Source: Hexactinellida sp. DTS-2022 (Eukaryota; Porifera; Hexactinellida). From it: a stretch of DNA of 64,000 nt. The translations under genes and the position numbers were made by a program. Location of the stretch: positions 3,723,042 to 3,787,041 of the forward strand of contig JAPNXP010000010.1 of NCBI GenBank assembly GCA_028753945.1, written 5' to 3'. Within the stretch, counting starts at the first letter, position 1; the number at the start of each line of letters is the position of its first letter. Under the pieces are notes generated by a model. The model saw only the letters and a program-made list of their open reading frames with translations. It had not been told where the DNA came from and made no database searches. Positions 55,450 through 64,000 of this stretch are shown here, in pieces.

Positions 55450-57800
55450 CCCATGTTATTATTTTTGTTGATCGGATGCCATCATACTTGTACCAGGTCC
55501 CATTCAATTCCACGATCAATTAAAAGTGATCTTTTATGCTAATTTGCTGATTTGTAACAGATATTTTTCTTACGATGAGGTATGAATATCGACTAATCTA
55601 TTTTGTTTGCTGTTAGCTGTCGACTATGCCTGGAAGGTGACCAATTTCAAATGTGAGAATCGGTGGAACTGTTTAAAATACCCTTCAAGCTATCGAGATT
55701 TGAGTTTGTTGAGTTGCATGCTTTGCACTTGATGGGTTGCATCCGGGCTTTGAATCGTCAGTTGATTGTTAACTAATTATGGAACAAATGCTTCCGAGTT
55801 GAATAGAAGTTGTAAATATCTTATCACAGCTGGAACATTTAATAGTTTCCATTTAAATTTCGTTAGTGAGATCAATTTTTCTCCTTAATTAGGGGGTAGC
55901 TTCTAATCCAAAAAAATAAAAACAATTGAGGTTACAGTTGATACTAGTTTCTTTGGCAATTGATCATGTAATTGAGCGAATTCTTGACGATTAACAAAAA
56001 AGATAAAATTCGATAGACGTTCGTTTGTGTGTCCTCCCAGGTATATTGCTGTTTTTATATTATCATGATGTAGACTCAACAATGCAAGTATATTATCAAC
56101 TGAACATGTAGTTATTTGGTAATAGCTATATCGGTATATCGGGAATATATGGATATGAGTTCAGTTTTTTTTCTTCATGGGAATCTATATCAATTGTAGG
56201 GACAAGCGATTCTTCTATGATTTGAAGCAGAACCGGTAAAGAAAATTTAAAGGGTAATTCCTTTCTCTCTCTTTGTCGAGCAACATTCCAGTTTATTCTA
56301 AATACTCACTGCAAATATCTGTTGTGAAAATCGCGACCTCTTCTTTCAGCCAGAATGGGAGAGAAGTGTCTAGAAAATTTACAAACAGGTCTCGAAAGCG
56401 CATATGTTTCGATTTCTCGTCAAGAATTTTGTCTAAGTCAGATGGGAACTTATTGCTTGATAATGCATCAGGTACTTGATCTTTCAGAGAGTTTAGGAGT
56501 TACTTGTACCTTCTCCCATCTTTGGTAGCATAAATATCTTCAAATATTTCTTCAGTTGCCCCTAAATGTAGTAGATTTCCTGTTGCATCTCATCTATTAA
56601 TAACATATAATAACCTTCACATTTTATGAGTTAACAACAAGGCGTTTACCAATTGAACTTACATTGATCTTCAGTTGCAACTTGCAATCAATCCTTCATC
56701 CTCTTGTTGCACAACCTAACAAAACCAAGTTACCATGTCAATTACCCTTACTTCATGAATAGTTTTTATCCAAGTTTACCTTTGAATGCTTTGAATTTTC
56801 TAATCCAGGTGCTTGCTTCTTTTCCTTGAGGAGATTGTACTGGTTATGGATATTTGAAGGTGCATTTCAATTGGACTTCGTTGTTCAATTGAAAACTGTT
56901 GTTACATATATAGTAAAAAGATATTATTATTTTTTAGTCAAATGAAACGGGATATTTTTTTGATTCTTTCTTTCTGTTTCAACGTCTAGATTCCCTTTAG
57001 TTGTTCGCCTAATTTGGTAATGTCCGAGAAATTTAGCTTGTGACTTAGCATCAAGTAGTTTCTAAACCTTATAAACATTTCGTACTAGTATGAAATTCGA
57101 AAGATCGATTTCAGATCTAAGTAAGGAATTATTTCAAAAAAGTATTATATCACTTAGTAAGAAAGATATATGATTTATCCGTTATTCTGAACTTTTGCAT
57201 CGTAGATATTCTTTTGTCTTTTTGTTCAAATTAGGATATTAGAACGTGCCGCCGCTCTTTCTGCTATCCTATTTGATTCAAGTTCCTTCCATTTTTCATC
57301 ATTGGATCAATAGGTGGATCAAATACACTACTGGATTGTTCCGAATTCATTAGCAGATCTTCTGCATCACTCTCTTCAGTTGTTTTACTATATTGAAAAA
57401 TATTTACAGGGTACAACTTACAATCCCGACCAAACATTAGCCTAAATGGTGTTGACTGAATAGCAGTTTTGAAATACGTGTTGGCTGCCAGGCATGTAAG
57501 GGGTAGTTTCTCTGGCCATTCTGAATCTGATTGCGCTCGAAATTTATCATGTTTCCTAAAATTAATTTAATTATTTAATTTACTGCACATGGTAATTTTA
57601 AATTGAAACAAATGAACAAGTAGTATATGTATTAGAGTTTAAATTTATCTGACTTTATTTAGTTAGGTTGAACTTATGTTTTCAGGATTTTGTTCTGAGA
57701 TTCAATAAGGCCATTACTCTGAGGATGGTATGGTGGTTGCTCGATTATCTGTCTTGAGTTCTTGATGAAATTGCTTAAATTCCTGAAGATTTTATGTTTC
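55450..57800 (-). pseudogene. Decayed Ginger-like gene: integrase plus cysteine peptidase
   Basis: Minus-strand pieces in order are: the integrase core end (QPPYHPQSNGLIESQNKILK, about 57755-57675); the post-core segment (WPEKLPLTCLAANTYFKTAI, STPFRLMFGRD, about 57530-57420); a linker with LGATEEIFED near 56560; KEEVAIFTTDICSEYLE; and LPFKFSLPVLLQIIEESL. The peptidase follows: TCSVDNILALLSL with Cys at 56104-56106, CSSCDKIFTTSIQLGSI, KCKAC, LEGYFKQFHRF, and KDHF then NGTWYKYDGI with His at 55526-55528 and Asp at 55481-55483. Stops and frameshifts are scattered throughout. Introns probably separate the early pieces. Every peptidase block aligns with the intact gene at 62172-64000. Confidence 0.8.
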
Positions 57801-57984
57801 AATTGCACAATTCTTATTTAATTTACATATACCTTCATACAGGGTTTTTTTTAAGGTTGAGACCTTGGTGTAATTCAGGAGCGGCCGTGGTGTAACTCAA
57901 CACTGCAGCGGGTGCGGCCGCGCCCTTTATTGCTCAGAGAAGGAGAGTCTTGCAAAATTAGCCCCGCGGTTGACATTTAAATCA
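57801..57984. other. Junction between Ginger-like and P-like remnants
   Basis: It contains CAGGAGCGGCCGTGGTGTAA and GGGTGCGGCCGCGCCC, a GC-rich imperfect inverted pair at 57878-57926 that may be a small MITE. No coding signal. Confidence 0.35.
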
Positions 57985-59194
57985 TGTTATCCTTCTGTAT
58001 TGGAAAGGAAAATGTCAAATTATTCCTGAAAGTAATCCATGAGTCCACGATTAAAAGCTCTAACTCTCCAAAATGATCAACGTTGCAGTGAGTTGAAAAC
58101 AAACACATCTAGATTCGTCAAAATTCTACTCACGTTATGGAACATGTTTAATGTAAATGTTCCATATAAGTATATTCGTTTAAATGATTCTTCATGTCGC
58201 CCTTTCACAGTTAATGACGAACGCTTTATCTTTTTAACCAGGATAGTAAATTGGCTAGAGACTTTGGAATCACACTCTTTGAAAGATGGCAAATTGAGCA
58301 AGCAAACTTTACAAGCTTAAGACACGCGTGCATTGTATTCCCTCAAATAGTTAATTATCTAACTGGACAGTGTGGATATGCTTACATTTTAACACGTTTC
58401 TTACAGACAGATCCACTAGAGCACCATTTCGGACTTTATCGGATGATGCCTGGATCAAATTACCATGTTTCGTACCTTCAAATTTTAGAAGCTGAACGTC
58501 GTTTGAAGATCTCCAATCTATTAACTCTATTTTCTAATACCAACACTCAACCATCCAGCCAGATTTCTATGGAGGAATTTATTCTTTCTTTCTCTCCCAT
58601 TTATAGCGTACATACAGATACAGAAATTGACATTGATCCTTTTCTTGATGCTTTATCAGATGTATCAGCCATTGAGTGCGATACCCCAACACTCCAGTCA
58701 CTAGCTTTTATTGCTGGGTATGCTGCCTACCAATACCTTAAGCATTCTTCACCGTGCTTAATATGCCGAGATCTTTTAATTATCGACAAAGATATTCTAG
58801 TAGATGAATCCTTCGAATTCCGGTACCAACTACTGCAGCTTTCTGGTCGGGTGGTCTAAAGTATCCTTCAGAGCTTGCATTGGAATCTTTAATTATTGTA
58901 TGGAAGATTCTAACTATAATCCAAAGTAATAGTGAACTTATGTCCCTGTTGATAGAAGGTCAAACTAGAAAGATTTTAGTAACACTTGCTTTTGGCTCCC
59001 TAACTGGTCTTGATAGTGGTTTTGAAGGTTGGAGAACTACTTGTCCTTCTTGTAATGTGAAAGGTTCAACCATTCTATCAAGTCTCGTTCGGAGTGAAGC
59101 AAATTGTCTAATTGCAAATCTTGTCAAGAATTACAATTCGAGCCTTACTTTAAAGGGATTAGAAAAGCGGAAATTGAAAAAGTTCGATTCCTGA
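57985..59194 (+). pseudogene. P-element/THAP9-like transposase, C-terminal part
   Basis: Blocks in order are TSRFVKILLTLWNMFNV, DERFIFLTRIVNWLETLE, GKLSKQTLQA (shift near 58316), RHACIVFPQIVNYLTGQCG, FLQTDPLEHHFGLYRMMPGS, LEAERRLKISNLL, LAFIAGYAAYQYLKH, CLICRDLLI and, after a shift, GGLKYPSELALESLIIVW. The tail LKGLEKRKLKKFDS ends at TGA 59194. This is the same region preserved at 40908-42005, and it is longer and less broken here. The N-terminal half and THAP finger are missing; the THAP fragment at 30850 is the only finger seen. Confidence 0.88.
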
Positions 59195-59377
59195 TTATTT
59201 AGATACGAGTTAGTTGTCTTATGTGAAGTAACTATATCTACCAGAGTAAATAGAGGTTTTCTAGTAGTTTCTGTATTATGTATGTTATGTGACTGTATTC
59301 AAACTCACAAAGTAACAAGATTAATGGTATAATGAGAGTATACGTATTACTTTATTACAGTTGCTAGTTATTGAGAT

Positions 59378-59856
59378 CAGGGTTGTATCAACTCATTTTG
59401 AGTTGGCAGAATCAACTCATTTTCTTGAATGAGTTGAATGAGTTGGTGACAGCAAAATGAATGAGTTGAATGAGTTGGTAACAGAAAAATGAATGAGTTG
59501 AATGAGTTGGTAGACAAAAAATGAGTTGATACAACCCTACTTCCGACCATGGCCAGACAACTTTCACTTTGTCGTAACATTAATGCGTAGGGAGATCCAA
59601 ATTTGGCCGGATCACTTTTGAGAGCCGACCGACGCTGCTATAAATGTATTATTAAACTGAAGATTTAAGATATACGTTAGTACAATTAGTTTAATAAAAA
59701 ATGAGTTGGCAGAATCAACTCATTTTCTTGAATGAGTTGAATGAGTTGGTAACAGCAAAATGAATGAGTTGAATGAGTTGGTGAAGGAAATTTGAATGAG
59801 TTGGTAGACAAAAAATGAGTTGTTTTGCCAACTCAAAATGAGTTGATACAACCCTG
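59378..59856. mobile_element. 479-bp hAT MITE with exact TSD and 30-bp perfect ends
   Basis: Inverted ends start CAGGGTTGTATCAACTCATT and are identical for 30 bp. The octamer ATTGAGAT flanks both sides (59370-59377, 59857-59864). Subterminal TGAATGAGTTGAATGAGTTG tandem units occupy both halves. A distinct middle segment (about 59540-59700) may be a further insertion. Confidence 0.96.
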
Positions 59857-59934
59857 ATTGAGATAGCTGTTTTTAAGCAGTAAGCCACTATATTTGATCA
59901 GAAATTGCAACACCATAATTTTCGTTTCCCGGCG

Positions 59935-60003
59935 GCGACCGCATCCCTGGTCCAGATTTCATATTTTACTGTGAGGCCTTATGTATAGTAGGCTATGGTA
60001 CAG
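59935..60003. repeat. Repeat shared with 28017-28085
   Basis: CGACCGCATCCCTGGT, TTACTGTGAGG and TGTATAGTAGGCTATGG match the earlier copy in order. Confidence 0.55.
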
Positions 60004-60129
60004 CGTATATGTAGTCCTTAGCGTTGTAAAATGTTTTTGTGGTGTAACAGTTGCAACTTGCAATTATAACTTTTAGATTTAGAATATATAACTGTGTTGT
60101 AACTGTCATATTATTCGAGACCTGTTGCA

Positions 60130-60313
60130 TAGGATTCTGACCCGCGTAGGATTCTGACCCGCAATACAAAATTGTAATAGCAAATCCATGGTGCGGGTCA
60201 AAATCCTACGGTAGTCAAGAGCGTAGGATTCTGACCCGCAATACAAAATTATAATAGCGAATCCATGGTGCGGGTCAAATCCTACGATAGTCATCCGTAG
60301 GATTTTGACCCGC
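60130..60313. repeat. Duplicated inverted-repeat unit (GTAGGATTCTGACCCGC)
   Basis: The unit GTAGGATTCTGACCCGC, then about 35 bp with AATCCATGG, then GCGGGTCAAAATCCTAC occurs twice in tandem, with an extra half unit on each side. Each unit can fold on itself. Confidence 0.85.
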
Positions 60314-60960
60314 ATTGATTATATTATATCAATTATGATTGTATTATCGAGCCTATCTCGGTTTTCACAATAACATTATTGCATACTAGCTATGATTATT
60401 GAATTGCTATAGACGTAGCTTATTTTACGATATTTTTAGCTTGTCTAACTTGGATAATTTGTAAACTACTGAAGTCGATAATTATCCAACTTGTTTATGT
60501 GAACCAATGTTACTAAGATATTTCTAATTTTAGATCCATCCACTCTCTTTGTACGGAATACCTTTAGCAAAAGTAGTGATTCTATTCGCATTGTTAATCA
60601 GATTCAAATTAAGTTTAATTAATAAATAATAATACAAAATTCATTGACAAAGAAAATAGTAATAAATACATTACTTTATTAAGAATAAAGAAAATATAAG
60701 TTGGAGTAATAATTATTAAACTGTGTTGAATAGGATGTAAAAGTAGAAGCTTGTCCCTTAGGTTTCTGTAACCACAATCTATATTCATACGTACATCCAA
60801 CTTTCTAATTGAGCAATTAATGAATTTGTGAGGTATATCTTCTACACTATTTACCAATAACTCCATGTGAAAGACATATATTCTAGAAAGAAAACAAGTA
60901 ATGTGTGGCCTCCTCCTCCCCTACAGCCACAATCCAATCCTCTCCATTTATAATTTTATA
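60314..60960. other. No gene seen
   Basis: AT-rich sequence with no motif; the minus-strand open frame at 60615-60866 has no recognisable domain. Confidence 0.35.
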
Positions 60961-60962
60961 TA

Positions 60963-61148
60963 CAGTAGAACTCGGTTAGTTCGTACCTGGTTTAGTACGT
61001 ACTTCGGCTTAATACGCCTAACTTGTATGAACAAAGTTGTCAATTTATATGTATCTCTATGTAGTGTCAAATCTGTTCGTACGTACACTCCGATAATACG
61101 TACTAATTTCTCTTCTCCGAGGGGGTACGTACTATCCGAGTTCTACTG
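60963..61148. mobile_element. 186-bp TA-flanked MITE
   Basis: Ends CAGTAGAACTCGGTTAGT and ACTATCCGAGTTCTACTG are inverted repeats, TA on both sides. The interior has GTACGTAC and TTAATACG words typical of Tc1/mariner or pogo-type MITEs. Confidence 0.92.
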
Positions 61149-61162
61149 TATTATAAGAAAGT

Positions 61163-61716
61163 ACTACTATACTAACAGACCGCACTGCTATATTAACAGA
61201 CCGCACTAGTACATTAACAGACCGCACTGCTATATTAACAGACCGCACTAGTACATTAACAGACCGCACTGCTATATTAACAGACCGCACTGCTATACTA
61301 ACAGACCGCACTGCTATATTAACAGACCGCACTGCTATATTAACAGACCGCACTGCTATATTAACAGACCGCACTAGTACATTAACAGACCGCACTGCTA
61401 TATTAACAGACCGCACTAGTACATTACAGACTGTACTACTATATTAACAGACCGCACTGCTATATTAACAGACCGCACTGCTATATTAACAGACCGCACT
61501 GCTATATTAACAGACCGCACTAGTACATTAACAGACCGCACTGCTATATTAACAGACCGCACTAGTACATTACAGACTGTACTACTATATTAACAGACCG
61601 CACTGCTATATTAACAGACCGCACTAGTACATTACAGACTGTACTACTATATTAACAGACCGCACTGCTATATTAACAGACCGCACTGCTATTCTAACAG
61701 ACCGCACTGTTATACT
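61163..61716. repeat. 21-bp minisatellite
   Basis: About 26 units of CTGCTATATTAACAGACCGC-A, with a second variant containing CTAGTACATTAACAG and a third with ACAGACTGTACTACTATATT. Variants are interspersed in a higher-order pattern. It starts 15 bp after the preceding MITE. Confidence 0.97.
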
Positions 61717-62171
61717 AATAATTAGAACCTGTAAATAACGGCTACCCTAGGGACTGTTCAAAAATGGCCATTATGACAGATGACAGCTATATACAGAATA
61801 ATAATAATATGGGAAGTCATGTGGGGACCTATTCTAAGTGGCCGTTATACTAGACAGTTATAGAATATACTTTAATGTTATAGTCAATAAATTAGTCTAG
61901 AAACTCACTTACTTCTGGTTCCAATTTGTGTTTCGTCCCGGCCCGGACTCGTCAGTTGCGTTGCCTGTCACGCAATACACTTGGGTTGGTTGAGTGTTGG
62001 AAGTGTTACGCTGTCAGTCGCCACTGGGGACATGCCGTTGCAGGTCGCGTTACCATTATCTGGGCTCACCATGATAGGGATTGCGTAGCCTGACTAGCCT
62101 CTAGCAGAGGTCCCCACAAGGTCGATGTACCTTGCCTTTGAGCGCTTTCGACTGAATAATAAGAAGAAGAA
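61717..62171. other. Downstream region of the Ginger-like gene
   Basis: The 61900-62150 part is GC-richer than the surroundings and ends in AATAATAAGAAGAAGAA, which could be the tail of a short retroposon. GTGGGGACCT at 61824 and AGGTCCCCAC at 62106 are inverted. No Ginger terminal repeat could be proved here. Confidence 0.3.
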
Positions 62172-64000
62172 TTAGTCAGAAGAGTGCAAGAGGTAGAATA
62201 TAGTATTGAGTGATCCGATGAATTGGTTACAGTCCCATAGTTCGACAGTCGGGTTTCTCATGCCGTCATATTTATAAAATTGTCCGTTGTCACATAGGAT
62301 AGAGTAAAAGTGGTTGCTAACGAAGATGGAAAAGCCAGCTAGTTTATAATGTAATGTCTGTTGTTGATGACTGATGGTAAATTGTTGGTCGATGTCAGAT
62401 ATTAATACTTGTTTGCTTTGTGTTATAATGTGTCCAATTTCAATTGTTAGCAGTATAGGAATGGATTGAAAATGCCCAGATAACCTCTCACAGATTGCAT
62501 CACTTGATCCACAGGACTTACATTTAGTTGGAATTAGTTTTCGGTTTATAGAAGACTCCAGATTAGTGAATACGCTGCCAATATTTCCTATCATATTGGT
62601 GGTGTTAAAGATGTTGGTGCAGTGGTGGCATTTGAAGTTGGTAATGTATCTGTCGTTGCATAGGTCTTCTGCTCTTAGGAATTGAATGATGTTGCCTTCT
62701 GATCCAAAAAAATTGTATGATTGCATCAAACCAGTTGAATCATATTGAATATCCAGCCCGAGTTGTTTGGCGATATAATCTCGCAGTTCTTCGAATTTAT
62801 TAGTAGCAGCCAGTTTGAACAGATGGTAGAATTTGGTGTCAGTTGGTGAGGTTCCGATTAAGTTCAGTGCATCGAGTATGTTTGCTTTCTTAGAACTTAG
62901 GATGGCTAGGATGTTGTCCACTGAGCAGGTATTGGATTGCATGATGTCATTGTGCTCTCCCCCCCAAATAGGATATGCTATTGGTAGTGATGCAATCTGT
63001 GAGATGGTATTCAGATGGTTAGATGGTGATGGATTGGTATCGATGGTAATTATCTCTTCTAGTTGATGCTTAGGTGATATTAACTGAATCACAACAGGTA
63101 ACAGAACTGCGAGTGGATAATCATAGTCTTTTCTGATTTGTATTGGATCGTTACAGGGATGGCTATTGCGATATTCGTTGTACCAATTAGCGGTAGCGAT
63201 GGCGATCGATTCTTTGGTCGTAAAATCTAGTTCAGTCGATGGATGGTAATCGTATAGTGATTTTAGTGATGTTAGTGATTCAGCTTTGGTGGCGAGCGTT
63301 TTATGTAGTGGGGTTAGATAGGTACGGTTGTTAAGGGCTGTTAATACTTGAGGTTTTATGGTTGTTAGTGTAGCATCAATACTTTCTTCTGTTCCTCGTT
63401 GTTCAGGGATTTCATAGATTTCTTCAGTTGCTCCTAAAGTCAGGGTCTCCTCAAATGGTTCTAAATGAAATCAAATAAAGTGTGTTTAAAATTTTAGGAT
63501 TGAACTAGTTCGAATAGTATGTAGAAATATCATGACTAGTGTTGTTAATCAAATCAAATATTTCAAATATTTGATTTGATTTGAGATAATTTTGAGTGGC
63601 TAATTATTTGATTTGATTTGATTTGATTTGAAATGATTTGAAATCTAAAATGATTTATTTACAACGCTGCCAGTGTCTGATTCATAACCGTGCTTGGTAA
63701 TAACGTATTTTTAATAATAGCAGTAAACAATTGAAAATACTTACCAATTGCATGCGAAATAGAAAATCCGGTTGATGTGATGTCGGGTGTTTGATTCTTC
63801 GTTGGTGTAACCTAAATTGTAATAGGAATGAGTCATTAGTAAGAGGGTAAACAATCAACTAAAGTTAACTTACCGGTTGTTTGCGAGGGAAATATTTTCG
63901 AGAGAGATGGAGAGGTAATTTTGTTACTTTTGTGCTGTTGGGATCTTTTCGTGCTACGAGGTGGCTTGGTGTTACTTTCTCTACTGAATATGGGCCTAAG
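62172..64000 (-). CDS. Ginger-like integrase C-terminus plus USP-like cysteine peptidase (5' end outside window)
   Basis: Three minus-strand exons fit GT-AG rules: 64000-63874, 63811-63745 and 63460-62172. Phases agree (0, then 1), and the joined frame is open to TAA at 62172. Exon 1 holds LGPYSVEKVTPSHLVARKD, a GPY/F motif as in Gypsy and Ginger integrases. The last exon has a linker (LGATEEIYEIPEQ) and then a peptidase domain. Its blocks are NTCSVDNILAILSSKKANI (Cys codon 62925-62927), KCHHCTNIF and KCKSCGSSDAIC (zinc ribbon), LSGHFQSIPILLTIEIGHI, SNHFYSILCDNGQFYKYDGM (His codon 62310-62312, Asp codon 62265-62267). Family logic suggests a DDE transposase with a ubiquitin-peptidase-like partner domain. 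It is not OTU or Ulp1 by motif. Activity is inferred, not shown. Confidence 0.78.
63537..63674. mobile_element. Possible hAT-like MITE in the second intron
   Basis: AGTGTTGTTAATCAAATC and GATTTATTTACAACGCTG are imperfect inverted ends around a TTTGATTTGA tandem run. No clear target duplication is visible. It lies inside the intron between 63744 and 63461, which leaves the reading frame untouched. Confidence 0.5.

Noticed and set aside
61132-61416. 94-codon open frame with repeating RSVNIAV
   Set aside because: It is the translation of the 21-bp minisatellite, whose length is a multiple of three; no start context or domain.

Overview
The window is strongly AT-rich eukaryotic DNA and looks like a transposon graveyard from an invertebrate animal. 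The evidence is the mix of element families: hAT transposases of the ZMYM1-like and ZBED5/GTF2IRD2/SCAND3-like groups, P-element/THAP9-like transposases, MULE transposases with a FLYWCH-type zinc finger, and a Ginger-like (Gypsy-integrase-related) gene with GT-AG introns. I see no bacterial operon logic, no rRNA or convincing tRNA, and no CRISPR. No clear host gene is recognisable. The phylum cannot be fixed from sequence alone.

Layout: 0-4.6 kb holds short MITEs and a faint Gypsy-like fragment. 4.6-7.2 kb is a MULE whose ends are tandem repeats of a short GTCG-containing motif; a second copy lies at 21.8-23.8 kb. 7.2-16.6 kb is mostly MITEs, several with exact target-site duplications (TSDs). 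16.9-20.3 kb holds three hAT transposase remnants and a hAT MITE. 23.9-26.1 kb is a fold-back element with at least four elements nested in one arm. 29.9-35.6 kb is a composite repeat region with hAT, THAP and hairpin pieces and two large 18-20 bp minisatellites. 35.8-38.7 kb is a third MULE on the minus strand, whose decayed reading frame ends in a RING finger. 40.9-45.2 kb carries a P-element-like remnant and a ZMYM1-like hAT, both with nested MITEs. 48.66-52.86 kb is a complete hAT element with an 8-bp TSD, disrupted by a nested repeat and an inverted central segment. 55.4-57.8 kb is a decayed Ginger-like gene, 58-59.2 kb a second P-element-like remnant, 59.4-61.7 kb MITEs and a 21-bp minisatellite, and 62.2-64 kb the 3' end of an apparently intact Ginger-like gene.

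The most interesting system is the Ginger-like gene at the right edge. A GPY/F-type integrase C-terminus is spliced, through two phase-compatible introns, to a large last exon encoding a papain-fold cysteine peptidase. That domain has a Cys box, two CxxC zinc-ribbon halves, a His box and an Asp, in the order seen in ubiquitin-specific proteases. The decayed copy at 55.4-57.8 kb keeps the same order after an integrase core, so the association is not a chance neighbourhood. As I recall, Ginger1 transposases were described with OTU or Ulp1 proteases; a USP-like domain would be a different partner.

Most other elements are dead (frameshifts, stops, nested insertions), but near-identical MITE copies and exact TSDs suggest some insertions are fairly recent. 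Family assignments come from reading motifs by eye, without database searches.
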